From Desertifilum tharense IPPAS B-1220 (GTDB lineage Bacteria > Cyanobacteriota > Cyanobacteriia > Cyanobacteriales > Desertifilaceae), in contig NZ_MJGC01000110.1 in the NCBI RefSeq assembly GCF_001746915.1, forward strand, positions 103,082 to 167,081: a DNA stretch of 64,000 bases, in the 5' to 3' direction. The notes below the pieces were generated by a model that was given only the letters and a program-made list of their open reading frames with translations, was not told the origin of the DNA and did not search any database. Position numbers and translations under genes: made by a program. Shown one piece after another: positions 17,317 through 26,114 of this stretch; the first letter of the stretch is position 1, and each line of letters opens with the position of its first letter.

Positions 17317-18132
17317 TTAGCGGTACGCTTGAGGACCTGCCCAAATATTATTCACCACTCGTCCAAAGGTCATGGGGCGATCGCCATTTGCCATTAAGGT
17401 TTTGCCTGTAGCATCAACGGCGAGTAAGGGCCAATTTTCATCTCCTAAATGACCCGCCCGAAATAAAACGCGGTTGGGGTTATTCTGACTCCATCCTAAA
17501 AGGACGGCATGGCTATAGGAGTTGGCTTGCGGACTGAGGGTGTGGGTGCGATCGCCTTGACGATCCCAAATCACTGCATAATCGGAGGCGTTGGAGGAAC
17601 TAAATAAGCCTTCAAATTGACGGGCTAAAATGCGATCGCCGACTTCTGACCAGGCGACGGGCATTAAAATGGCGATCGCTCCTGGCATTTGCGAGGCTTC
17701 TGTTGCCGTTAGGGGATTATTCGCCAGGGGAGAGGCGGCGGTAATTACGCGCAAATCTCCGGTTGCTAAATTCTCTAAGAACATGATGCTATTCACGCGA
17801 GAATTATAGAGTTCTGGCTTGACTTGAAGTTGAATGCGACTGTAGGCCGCATACCGTCCATCTGGAGAAATCAGCGAAGGACTGCGATAGTAACGCACTC
17901 CCGTACCTCGCGTATTACTGACTTCAGTGTAGGTCGCCATCACCCAATTCCAGGGAACCGGATAGGGACTATTTAACGGATCGATCTGTTCTGAAGATTG
18001 ATTCATGGGAGCATCAGCAGACGGTGCGGGTTCGGCACAAGCAGGTTTGATGACGAGCAACAGGAGAATTGCAATCGTCCCAAAACAGGACGGGTGGCAC
18101 AACCGAGCAAGAATCAGCAGCAAGTTAGACAT
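17317..18132 (-). CDS. Membrane-anchored or exported WD40/PD40-like protein
   Basis: The 271-residue protein starts best at the ATG at 18132, which puts the hydrophobic segment (about residues 15-33, FGTIAILLLLVIKPACA) in signal-peptide position. A longer reading from 18306 is possible but adds an unlikely basic leader. After the signal come beta-propeller-like segments (SPDGRYAAYSR, ILMPVAWSEVGDRILAR, AVIWDRQGDRTHTLS) like those of TolB or dipeptidyl-peptidase propellers, but too few for a full propeller. A Cys in KPACAEP could be a lipobox (LVIKPAC), so a lipoprotein is possible. The substrate is unknown. It lies downstream of ureB but is separated by 359 bases. Confidence 0.65.
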   Translation of the reverse strand: MSNLLLILARLCHPSCFGTIAILLLLVIKPACAEPAPSADAPMNQSSEQIDPLNSPYPVPWNWVMATYTEVSNTRGTGVRYYRSPSLISPDGRYAAYSRIQLQVKPELYNSRVNSIMFLENLATGDLRVITAASPLANNPLTATEASQMPGAIAILMPVAWSEVGDRILARQFEGLFSSSNASDYAVIWDRQGDRTHTLSPQANSYSHAVLLGWSQNNPNRVLFRAGHLGDENWPLLAVDATGKTLMANGDRPMTFGRVVNNIWAGPQAYR

Positions 18133-18491
18133 GGATCGGTGGGTTGAATGGGGGAAGGGTGTGAGAAGCAACGCCCCAGTCAGGTTAATCCATTTTGATC
18201 TTGCAAGTCCGACCGGGATAAACCGGATTGCAGTTGCTAAAAGCCGACAAAAATCGCGCAGGCTCCGGAAGCGGCGACCTGATAATTCGTTCGCCGCTCT
18301 TTCCAACAGCCCTTAATTTTTGCCCGTGCTTGCCCTCTGCTCAATCCCAGTTTGTGGAGTCGCGCTTGAGCAAAATGGTCTGAATCCTTTCTTACTTACT
18401 ATGTATAGCAAGGAGCGCGCGATCGCGCTGCATCTTGCGCCCAAGTTGTTATGAGACTTAACCTTTAGGGGGTCTAAGCCCCTAGTCGTCG
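18133..18491 (-). other. Gap between ureB and the propeller-like gene
   Basis: No ureC or any other gene is present in these 359 bases. Apart from the hairpin at 18466-18484, no structure is recognised. The minus-strand frame in part of it belongs to the alternative longer start of the gene at 17317-18132. Confidence 0.5.
18466..18484 (-). terminator. Weak hairpin after ureB
   Basis: TAGGGG and CCCCTA pair over 6 bases around a 7-base loop, 8 bases past the ureB stop. No U run follows, so termination may be partial. Confidence 0.4.
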
Positions 18492-18800
18492 TTAGTCTAA
18501 GGCACCGTTGATTCTGGCGTTGAAGCCGTAAACCTGGCGGCTGCCGACAAAGGGGACGAGGGTAACGGGTTTTTCGTCTCCGGGTTCAAAACGCACGGCG
18601 GTACCGGCGGGAATGTCGAGGCGCATCCCTTTGGTGGCTTCTCGGTCGAAGCTGAGGGCGGCGTTGACCTCAAAGAAGTGAAAGTGAGAACCGACTTGAA
18701 TCGGGCGATCGCCGGTATTGGCAACAGTTACTGTTAGAATGGGTCGTCCCGCGTTCAGCTCAATTTCACCCGATGCGGGGATAATTTCTCCTGGAATCAT
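18492..18800 (-). CDS. ureB: Urease subunit beta
   Basis: The 102-residue protein has the family signature MIPGEIIPASGEIELN, QVGSHFHFFEVN and RFEPGDEKPVTLVPF. It forms part of the (UreA-UreB-UreC)3 enzyme that hydrolyses urea to ammonia and carbamate. The start follows AGGAGATAG. It is the last gene of a ureD-ureA-ureB run, and the catalytic subunit gene ureC does not follow it. Confidence 0.96.
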   Translation of the reverse strand: MIPGEIIPASGEIELNAGRPILTVTVANTGDRPIQVGSHFHFFEVNAALSFDREATKGMRLDIPAGTAVRFEPGDEKPVTLVPFVGSRQVYGFNARINGALD

Positions 18801-18844
18801 CTTAGCTATCTCCTGATTTGGGTCAATCGTTGAAAGGGGTAAAA

Positions 18845-19147
18845 TTAGCGAATCGGGTTATGAACAGTCACTAATTTCGTGCCGTCGGGAAAGGTGGCTT
18901 CAACTTGCACTTCAAGTAACATTTCGGGGATGCCTTCCATGACATCGGCTCGCGACAGCAGGGTGGTGCCATAATTCATTAGTTCGGCGACGGTTCTTCC
19001 CTCTCTTGCACCTTCGAGAATGGCTGCGGAGATATAGGATACGGCTTCTGGATAGTTTAATTTCAGTCCTTTGTCTTTGCGTCTTTCTGCTAAAAGCGCA
19101 GCGGTAAAAATTAGGAGTTTGTCTTTTTCTTGGGGAGTAAGTTGCAT
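18845..19147 (-). CDS. ureA: Urease subunit gamma
   Basis: The 100-residue protein opens MQLTPQEKDKLLIFTAALLA and contains LNYPEAVSYISAAILEGAR and the tail TKLVTVHNPIR, all typical of UreA. The length is the family's usual 100 residues. It sits 44 bases upstream of ureB and 82 bases downstream of ureD on the same strand. Confidence 0.97.
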   Translation of the reverse strand: MQLTPQEKDKLLIFTAALLAERRKDKGLKLNYPEAVSYISAAILEGAREGRTVAELMNYGTTLLSRADVMEGIPEMLLEVQVEATFPDGTKLVTVHNPIR

Positions 19148-19229
19148 GGGGTTTGGCTGGGATTTTTGCTTTTAGTTTATATCAATAATTGGACAAAACG
19201 TAGAAAAAAGGCTAAAACTGAAGTTGATG

Positions 19230-20075
19230 CTAGACTGGCCATAATCTTGACGGTTGAGTGTCAAGACCCCAGGTTTGGCGGCGCAAATGACGCCAAATCG
19301 TAATAAACCAGCGTTTAGCCTCCGTCGTCGAGCGACCGCGATAGCGACAAATTAGACCGTCAGGTAGAAAAGTCATCCCTACCTGACAAAAGTCATGAAA
19401 ATTCACGATTTCTAATTCCCTCAACGCCTTCATTTCCAACGCATCCAGGCTTTTCCCTAACCAGACTAGCGTCCCGATTACGGGTTGTCCAGCCAAACCG
19501 TAGGGACTTTCCAGCAGGGGAGAACCCCCAGTGAGTCCAGAACGGTCTATCCACAAGGGAAGGCCATTTTGCCAAACTTCAAGCTGCGATCGCCATTGAC
19601 CTTGGCTAAACCGTTCGCCGCGTGCCGTCCGGCCCAAGCGGGTTAAATCCCAGCCCAGAAATACAGCACCGGGGGCTAAGTTTACGCGAGTCTGAGTGCG
19701 AAAATCAGCCCCATTGAAAAGAATTGTTTCTTGAGGCAACCACTCTAGCACCGCTTGGGAAGCAATGGCGATCGCGATCGCTTGCTGGGCCGTTGACCCT
19801 AAGCTGCGATAAATTTTACTCGCCGCGACCGTTGTCACCAGCGCATGAGCTTGGGGGGCTAAATCCAGATCGATCTCAAGGCGATCGCCCCCAACCACAC
19901 CCCCCGCCGTATGAAGAATGGCGCTGTGGCAGATCCGATTTCCCTCCGGATAAAAAGGACGCTGAACCTTCAGGGGAGCCTGAGATTGCCCGCAATGAAA
20001 TTCAGTTTTGCCCTGGTTATCGGTAAAGCCCAGTTGCAAGCGAGCGTGCCAGCCGGAGGAAGGAATGTGAGTCAT
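19230..20075 (-). CDS. ureD: Urease accessory protein UreD
   Basis: The 281-residue protein shows the UreD text SAILHTAGGVVGGDRLEIDL, TTVAASKIYRS and EWLPQETILFNGA. UreD binds apo-urease with UreF and UreG during nickel insertion. The ATG at 20075 is preferred over a TTG 12 bases upstream; no clear ribosome site supports either. It is the first gene of ureDAB. In some cyanobacteria this operon continues with ureCEFG, which are not in this window. Confidence 0.95.
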   Translation of the reverse strand: MTHIPSSGWHARLQLGFTDNQGKTEFHCGQSQAPLKVQRPFYPEGNRICHSAILHTAGGVVGGDRLEIDLDLAPQAHALVTTVAASKIYRSLGSTAQQAIAIAIASQAVLEWLPQETILFNGADFRTQTRVNLAPGAVFLGWDLTRLGRTARGERFSQGQWRSQLEVWQNGLPLWIDRSGLTGGSPLLESPYGLAGQPVIGTLVWLGKSLDALEMKALRELEIVNFHDFCQVGMTFLPDGLICRYRGRSTTEAKRWFITIWRHLRRQTWGLDTQPSRLWPV

Positions 20076-20248
20076 GGGCAGCTTCAAGGTTAATTCTCAG
20101 TAATTTTAGGGAATACTAAAGCAACAGAGGGCCTGACTCGCATTCGATTCAGCGTTCGCCCTGCTAGCCCTAGTCTCAGTGGAACCGCACTCGAAAGAAT
20201 TCGGGTCAATTTGTCCGTATTGGCATTACAGCAGACTTCACGAACCTC

Positions 20249-22882
20249 ATGCCTAGTCGTCAACCCTCCCCATCTTTTCCCAGCGTTACCGAAGACAACC
20301 TGCTAACCCTGCTGTGGGAAACTGCTAGTATCGCTTTGTGCATTACCGACGAGCAAGGCAATTTAGTCAGCGTTAACGCGGCTTATCTCAAGCTGTATGG
20401 CGGGTTAGCCAGCGAAGTCCTCGGTCAGCATTTTACAACGGTCTTGTTGGGTGTAGGGGAGTCGCAACAGTCTCAAAGCTACGAGGGGCAAATGCAATGT
20501 AAAAATGGAGAAGTTCGCGACCTTCAGGTGACTATCGCCCCATTACACTCTGAAAACCGTAATTTGCAGTTGATGACGCTTGTGGATATTACAGAACGCA
20601 AGCGCTTAGGACGCGCCCTGCAACATAGCGAACAGAGGTTGGAAAAGCTGGCGGCTCATATTCCGGGGACGCTTTATCAATTTTGTTTAAGCCGGGAGGG
20701 GAAATTTTACTTTCCCTATATCAGCTTGGGAATTGCTGAGATTGCCGAACTCGATGCCGCAACGGTCATCGCCGATGCTCAATCTCTACTCAGCTTAGTT
20801 CATCCCGATGACTGGGCAGAATTGGAAGAATCAATCGTTCTTTCGGCTCAAACGCTACATCCTTGGAAGTGGGAAGGGCGATGCATTACCCCGTCGGGAA
20901 AAGTGAAGTGGGTGCAAGGGGCTTCGCGTCCTGAGTTGCACGCCGACGGTAGTATTGTCTGGGATGGTTGGTTAATGGAGATTACCGATCGCAAGCAAAC
21001 CAATGCGGCTTTGTTAGAGCGATCGCGCCTAGCGACTCTCTGTGCAAAAGTGGGCGCAATTTTGGGGCAAGGGGGAAATTTAGAGACGATTCTGCAAGAA
21101 TGTACCCGTACCCTGGTGGTTTATTTAAATGCCAAGGGGGTGAAAATTTGGACGTTTTCCTCGCCGACTCAACCTCCACAATTGCAAGCTGTTATGGGCG
21201 AATTGGCTGGGGAATGTCCGGCAATTGGATCGGAGGGAATGTTGGCGTCTGAATTTCCGGCATATCCCTTAATTGTGGACGAACGTTTAATTGGAGTTTT
21301 AGGGATTGCAGAACAAGAAGGGTTTACGGATGCCGTTCATCATACCTTGTCTTGGATTGCCAATGCGATCGCGGTTGCGATTGACCGTTGGTGGGCGAGA
21401 GAAGCCTTACTTTCGCGGCGAGAAGGTTTATTATTTCGGCTAGCCAGCCAAATTCGCAATTCCCTAGACCTCAATACGATTCTCAACACGGCGGTTCAAG
21501 AAATTCGCAGCTTATTAAAGATTGACCGCTGTCATTTTTTGTGGTGCTGGCCCGATTTGCGATCGCCCACGCTAACCATTACGCACGAGGCGAGCGACGC
21601 TAACTTTCCCTGTTGGTTGGGAGACTATCACCTGCCCAACCTAGAACAGATGGTTGAGAGAATTCAAAACCTAGAGAGTTGGCAAATTGACGACCTATCG
21701 GTTTTTAAAAATAGTTCTCCGCAAGCAGCCTGCGAAGTCGGGTTGCTTTCCCAAGGGATTACGGCGCAACTCCTATTACCCCTGCAAACTCGTTCTGGAC
21801 AACTGGGGGCAATTGCGTGCATTCATTTTAGCGGCCCCAGACCTTGGAGCGATCGCGAAGTCGATTTATTACAAGCCGTTACCAATCAATTAACCTTAGC
21901 CATTGAACAAGCGGAATTATATGCTCTCACTCGTACAGATGCCCTCCGCGCCCAAGCCCAAGCTCAGGAACTCAAACAAGCACTCCACAAACTCCAACAA
22001 ACCCAAGCCCAACTGGTTCAAACTGAAAAGATGTCAAGTTTGGGACAAATGGTAGCGGGTATCGCCCATGAAATTAACAATCCGGTCAACTTCATTAATG
22101 GCAATCTCTTACATGCCAGTAACTATATTGAAGACCTGAGTGAATTGTTAACCCTCTATATGCAAGCCTATCCCAATCCCGCCTCAGAAATTACTGTTAA
22201 AGCCCAATCGATTGACTTAGAATTCATTCAGGAAGACCTTCCCCGGATCTTAGATTCTATGCGCGTTGGCGCAGAACGGATTAGTCAAATTGTTCTCTCC
22301 TTACGGAAATTCTCCCGGTTAGACGAAGCCGAAAGAAAGCACGTCAACCTCAACGAAGGCATTGACAATACCTTATCTATTTTACAACATCGCCTAACAT
22401 CTAAAACTAGCCCATTTGCCATTCAAGTGATTAAAAAATATAGCGACTTACCCGCCGTTGAATGCTATGCTGGTCAACTCAATCAAGTCTTCATGAACAT
22501 TCTCAGCAACGCCATTGATGCTCTAGAAGAAGCCTATCGCCAAGACTACTTTAGATCCGATACCACACCGACCATTTGGATTTATACCCAACCCATCAGC
22601 AGCCATCCTAATCCCGATATTGAAATGCCCCTCGATACCGTCCTGATTCGGATTGCTGATAATGGCATTGGCATTCCAGACTCGATTAAAAAGCGCCTAT
22701 TCGATCCCTTTTTTACCACCAAATCGGTTGGTAAAGGCACCGGACTGGGCTTATCCATTAGCTATCAAGTTGTTGTTGAAAGACATGGCGGTAGCTTAGA
22801 ATGTTTTTCTGAACCGGGTCAAGGTGCCGAGTTTTTCATTAAAATTCCAATTTCTCCTATCCCCGTTCTGCCTTTAGAGTAG
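20249..22882 (+). CDS. PAS/GAF sensor histidine kinase
   Basis: The 877-residue soluble kinase has PAS at about residues 15-130 (ending in VDITERKR), a second PAS/PAC at about 132-250 (ending MEITDRKQ), GAF-like domains at about 260-385 and 395-560, a coiled coil, and the kinase core with acceptor His near 607 (IAHEINNPVN). The core has N box MNILSNAIDALEE, G1 ADNGIGI, F box FDPFFTTK and G2 GKGTGLGLSIS. No chromophore Cys is obvious in either GAF. It lacks a receiver domain and a partner regulator next to it. The following GST gene starts 42 bases later, so transcription may continue into it. Confidence 0.92.
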   Translation: MPSRQPSPSFPSVTEDNLLTLLWETASIALCITDEQGNLVSVNAAYLKLYGGLASEVLGQHFTTVLLGVGESQQSQSYEGQMQCKNGEVRDLQVTIAPLHSENRNLQLMTLVDITERKRLGRALQHSEQRLEKLAAHIPGTLYQFCLSREGKFYFPYISLGIAEIAELDAATVIADAQSLLSLVHPDDWAELEESIVLSAQTLHPWKWEGRCITPSGKVKWVQGASRPELHADGSIVWDGWLMEITDRKQTNAALLERSRLATLCAKVGAILGQGGNLETILQECTRTLVVYLNAKGVKIWTFSSPTQPPQLQAVMGELAGECPAIGSEGMLASEFPAYPLIVDERLIGVLGIAEQEGFTDAVHHTLSWIANAIAVAIDRWWAREALLSRREGLLFRLASQIRNSLDLNTILNTAVQEIRSLLKIDRCHFLWCWPDLRSPTLTITHEASDANFPCWLGDYHLPNLEQMVERIQNLESWQIDDLSVFKNSSPQAACEVGLLSQGITAQLLLPLQTRSGQLGAIACIHFSGPRPWSDREVDLLQAVTNQLTLAIEQAELYALTRTDALRAQAQAQELKQALHKLQQTQAQLVQTEKMSSLGQMVAGIAHEINNPVNFINGNLLHASNYIEDLSELLTLYMQAYPNPASEITVKAQSIDLEFIQEDLPRILDSMRVGAERISQIVLSLRKFSRLDEAERKHVNLNEGIDNTLSILQHRLTSKTSPFAIQVIKKYSDLPAVECYAGQLNQVFMNILSNAIDALEEAYRQDYFRSDTTPTIWIYTQPISSHPNPDIEMPLDTVLIRIADNGIGIPDSIKKRLFDPFFTTKSVGKGTGLGLSISYQVVVERHGGSLECFSEPGQGAEFFIKIPISPIPVLPLE

Positions 22883-22924
22883 GTGCTAACCCAAGAATGG
22901 CTTCTGTCCAATCGGTTTCAAAAG

Positions 22925-23542
22925 ATGCTTAAACTTTATGATTTTCTGCCTTCCGGAAACGGCTATAAAGTCCGTTTATTACTGACTCAACTGCAAATTC
23001 CATTTCAGCGTATCGAGATTAATATTCTCAACCAGGAAAGCCGAACCCCAGAGTTCCTGCAAAAAAATCCCAATGGTCGCGTTCCCCTCATTGAATTAGA
23101 GTCTGGGGAACACCTCGCCGAATCGAATGCCATGTTAGTATATTTCAGCGAAGGGACGCCCTTTTATCCGCACGATCGCCTGCTGCAAGCTAAAGTATTA
23201 CAGTGGATGTTTTTTGAGCAATATAGCCACGAACCCTACATCGCCACCGTCCGGTTTTGGATAACCGAACTCAAGAAAGCCCAAGAATATCACGCAGAAA
23301 TCCTCAAACGTCGTCCATCGGGTTATGCTGCCCTGGGAGTGATGGAACAGCATCTCGCCCAAAACACCTACTTTGTCGATAACCGCTATACCATCGCCGA
23401 TATTGCCCTATTTGCCTATACCCACGTTGCCGAAGAAGGCGGTTATGACCTTTCAGGCTTCCCAGCCATTCGCAATTGGATAGAGCAGATTCAAGCCCAA
23501 CCTCACCATATCCCCATTACCGATCCTTGTACAAGCAGTTAA
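22925..23542 (+). CDS. Glutathione S-transferase family protein
   Basis: The 205-residue protein has the thioredoxin-like N-terminal domain (MLKLYDFLPSGNGYKVRLLL, NPNGRVPLIEL, ESNAMLVY, the last two being the cis-Pro and glutathione-binding SNA region) and an all-helical C-terminal domain with the N-capping motif YTIADIALFAY. The likely catalytic residue is Ser or Asn near SGNGYK rather than Tyr. The ATG at 22925 is preferred over a GTG 42 bases upstream, which would add 14 residues before the beta strand. The stop is shared (TTAA) with the convergent regulator gene. Confidence 0.88.
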   Translation: MLKLYDFLPSGNGYKVRLLLTQLQIPFQRIEINILNQESRTPEFLQKNPNGRVPLIELESGEHLAESNAMLVYFSEGTPFYPHDRLLQAKVLQWMFFEQYSHEPYIATVRFWITELKKAQEYHAEILKRRPSGYAALGVMEQHLAQNTYFVDNRYTIADIALFAYTHVAEEGGYDLSGFPAIRNWIEQIQAQPHHIPITDPCTSS

Positions 23543-24237
23543 TCTATTTCCACCAGGATGCCAAATCGATATCCCTTACCGTAAACCGTATGAATTAAAG
23601 GCACCTCTCCCGATGCCTCAATTTTGCGACGGAGTAGGCGAATTTGGGCGGCTAAAACATTACTGCTGGGTTTCTCGCTATCCGACCAAACCGACGCATG
23701 AATTTGGCGGTGAGTGAGCAACTGTCCTGGATGGCGCATGAAATATTCTAGTAACTGAGTTTCCTTCTCTGAAAGTTCAATTGCCCGCCCTTGACGATAC
23801 GCTAACTGATTTTCACAGTCTAACTCTAGATCGTCAACCTGCAAGCGAGGGGCGCTGACTGTTTCGCTGCGCGATACCTCGCGACGCAATAGCGCCCTTA
23901 CCCTGGCTAGCAACTCCCGCAATTCAAACGGCTTCACCAAATAATCATCCGCCCCTGCATCCAATCCCGCCACTCGGTCATCAATCGTATCTTTCGCCGT
24001 CAGGAAAAGCACGGGCGTCGCAATCTTGTGTTGGCGCAATTCTTGGCACAACTCTAACCCCGACTGTTGCGGCAACATCCAATCGAGAATTAACAATTCA
24101 TAAGCCTGATGCTCGATTAATTCTCCCGCCGCCGCCCCATCATAGGCAATATCGACCTCATACCCTTCGCGTTCTAAAACGCGGCTTAATGAATGGGTCA
24201 GTTCAACTTCATCATCCACTAACAGAATTCGGGTCAT
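23539..24237 (-). CDS. OmpR-family response regulator without a neighbouring kinase
   Basis: The 232-residue protein has a receiver domain (LLVDDEVEL, acceptor Asp52 in LLILDWMLPQ, Lys in DDYLVKPFEL) and a winged helix with the usual end IHTVYGKGYRFG. The start at 24237 follows the usual MTRILLVDDE form; an in-frame upstream start would overlap the GST gene. It lies 10 bases downstream of a GST gene on the same strand, so the two are probably one operon. The cognate kinase is not adjacent. The regulated genes are unknown; a link to oxidative or electrophile stress through the GST is inference. Confidence 0.9.
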   Translation of the reverse strand: MTRILLVDDEVELTHSLSRVLEREGYEVDIAYDGAAAGELIEHQAYELLILDWMLPQQSGLELCQELRQHKIATPVLFLTAKDTIDDRVAGLDAGADDYLVKPFELRELLARVRALLRREVSRSETVSAPRLQVDDLELDCENQLAYRQGRAIELSEKETQLLEYFMRHPGQLLTHRQIHASVWSDSEKPSSNVLAAQIRLLRRKIEASGEVPLIHTVYGKGYRFGILVEID

Positions 24238-24247
24238 AGGAGCAAAT

Positions 24248-24892
24248 TTAAAGAGACTTGGGAGTTTTACATTCAGCTTGGGCTTCATACAACCACTCTT
24301 GCATCGCGGGTAGCGACCAAAGAGTGCGAATGTATTCTTGGCAGCAATCGTCTAGAACTACATCATACGTGACAAAGCGGGAAATAACGGGAGCAAACAT
24401 TGCATCTGCAATCGAAAAAGAACCAAACAAAAACACCCCCTCTTGTCCATAGGTTTGACGACAGTTTCGCCAAAGGTTGCTGATGCGTTCAATATTCGCC
24501 TGTACCTTTAAAGTCCGTCCCGTACCTGGAAGCCTTGCACAACAGTTCATCGGCATGTTGCGTCGAAGTTCAGCAAACCCAGAGTGCATTTCACAACTCA
24601 CTGCACGGGCAACTGCGCGGGATGGGGTGTCCTGGGGCCAAAGCTGAGGGGCGTAGCGTTCTGCAATATATTCGCAAATCGCTAAAGATTCCCAAATCGT
24701 TAAATCCCCATCTTGCAAAACAGGGACTTTTCCTGTGGGAGAGTAGTGCAAAATCTCAGTATGGGTCGTTGGGGTATCGAGAGGAATGCAAATTTCTTGG
24801 AATTCAACGCCAGCCTGTTTTAAGGCTAACCAAGGTCGCAGCGACCACGAAGAATAGTTTTTACTGCCGATAATTAAGGCTAGGTTGCTCAT
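24248..24892 (-). CDS. Glutathione S-transferase, maleylacetoacetate-isomerase-like
   Basis: The 214-residue protein has N-terminal text LALIIGSKNYSSWSLRPWL with Ser in the catalytic position, the glutathione-binding TGKVPVLQDGDLTIWESLAI, and a helical C-terminal domain with FSIADAMFAPV. It belongs to the zeta/MAAI-like bacterial GSTs, which use glutathione in isomerisation or conjugation. It is only distantly related to the GST at 22925-23542. The ATG at 24892 is preferred over an upstream in-frame start at 24910. It is upstream of the response regulator on the same strand. Confidence 0.88.
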   Translation of the reverse strand: MSNLALIIGSKNYSSWSLRPWLALKQAGVEFQEICIPLDTPTTHTEILHYSPTGKVPVLQDGDLTIWESLAICEYIAERYAPQLWPQDTPSRAVARAVSCEMHSGFAELRRNMPMNCCARLPGTGRTLKVQANIERISNLWRNCRQTYGQEGVFLFGSFSIADAMFAPVISRFVTYDVVLDDCCQEYIRTLWSLPAMQEWLYEAQAECKTPKSL

Positions 24893-25012
24893 GCGGCACC
24901 GAATATGCAACGAAAACTTCTAGCCTAGTGTAGGAGATTTCCTCTTTTTCTCGGTTAATTGTTCCCGCATTCGGTGATAATCAAGGTCTGCACGTTTGTT
25001 TTTGTAGATGCC

Positions 25013-25657
25013 ATGATTACCGTTGCACTGCCCAAGGGCGCACTTCTCAAAGACAGCATTCAAACTTTTCAAGCCCTTGGCTTAGATTTTAGTGCTTTTC
25101 TCGACTCTTCTAATCGCCAGTTGCAAATTATGGACCCGACGCAAACGGCGAAAGCCCTCCTCGTTCGCGCCCAAGATGTGCCTGTTTATGTTGAATACGG
25201 TCAAGCGCAATTGGGGGTGGTGGGTTACGATGTGCTGCGAGAGAAGAAACCGGCTGTTGCAGATTTGGCTGATTTACGCTACGGAAAATGCCGAATGTCA
25301 GTGGCGGTAAAAGCGGCAAGTCCCTATCGGTCGGCTTTGGAATTGTCTCCCCACTGTCGGGTTGCGTCTAAGTTTGTGTATTGCGCCCGCGAGTATTTTC
25401 ATAGCATTGATTTACCTGTGGAAATTATCCCGCTTTATGGTTCAGTTGAGTTAGGGCCGATTACGGGGATGTCGGAAGCTATTGTTGATTTGGTGTCAAC
25501 GGGTCGGACTCTAAAGGACAATGGCTTGATTGAGATTGAAGTTTTATTTGAAAGCACGGCGCGTTTAATTGCTCATCCCCTCAGCTATCGCTTGAATTCT
25601 GGTGGGATGAATGAATGGATTGAAAAAATTCGCGCTTCTCTTTTAGCGCCTACGTAA
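25013..25657 (+). CDS. hisG: ATP phosphoribosyltransferase, short form
   Basis: The 214-residue enzyme catalyses the first step of histidine synthesis, ATP plus PRPP to phosphoribosyl-ATP. The text MITVALPKGALLKDS, YGQAQLGVVGYDVL, YGSVELGPITGMSEAIVDLVSTGRTLKDNGL is diagnostic. It lacks the C-terminal regulatory domain, so it is the HisG-S type that needs HisZ, which is not in the window. The start is the ATG at 25013; an upstream TTG would add 18 unlikely residues. The last 19 codons and the stop are part of the first unit of a tandem repeat array. Confidence 0.95.
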   Translation: MITVALPKGALLKDSIQTFQALGLDFSAFLDSSNRQLQIMDPTQTAKALLVRAQDVPVYVEYGQAQLGVVGYDVLREKKPAVADLADLRYGKCRMSVAVKAASPYRSALELSPHCRVASKFVYCAREYFHSIDLPVEIIPLYGSVELGPITGMSEAIVDLVSTGRTLKDNGLIEIEVLFESTARLIAHPLSYRLNSGGMNEWIEKIRASLLAPT

Positions 25658-26114
25658 GGGAATGTTGGGTCAAGTGACCCAACCTACTTAAAGTTATCTG
25701 GTGGGATGAATGAATGGATTGAAAAATTCGCGCTTCTCTTTTAGCGCCTATGTAAGGGGAATGTTGGGTTAAGCGCCTACGTAAGGGGAATGTTGGGTCA
25801 AGCGACCCAACCTACTTAAAGTTATCTGGTGGGATGAGTGAATGGATTGAAAAAATTCGTGCTTCTCTTTTAGCGCCTACGTAAGGGAATGTTGGGTCAA
25901 GTGACCCAACCTACTTAAAGTTATCTGGTGGGATGAGTGAATGGATTGAAAAAATTCGCGCTTCTCTTTTAGCGCCTACGTAAGGGAATGTTGGGTCAAG
26001 TGACCCAACCTACTTAAAGTTATCTGGTGGGATGAATGAATGGATTGAAAAAATTTGTGCTTCTCTTTTAGCGCCTGCGTAAGGGGAATGTTGGGTCAAG
26101 CGACCCAACCTACT
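25598..26114. repeat. Tandem array of five 99-bp units starting inside hisG
   Basis: Units begin at 25598, 25697, 25825, 25924 and 26023, each with TCTGGTGGGATGA. The spacing is 99 bases except for the second, which is 128 because it lost one A and gained an internal 30-base duplication. Each unit carries the last 19 codons of hisG with the TAA stop, then the palindrome GTTGGGTCA-AG-TGACCCAAC and the tail CTACTTAAAGTTA. Units differ by only a few substitutions, so the array is young. It stops at CCTACT, where the minus-strand methyltransferase gene ends. Confidence 0.92.

Noticed and set aside
17317..18306. Longer start at 18306 for the propeller-like protein
   Set aside because: The extra 58 residues are basic and lack a ribosome site, and would bury the signal peptide. 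The ATG at 18132 is better.
25598..26114. Possible CRISPR array
   Set aside because: Units of 99 bases are joined head to tail with no unique spacers, and the units contain hisG coding sequence. No cas gene is in the window.
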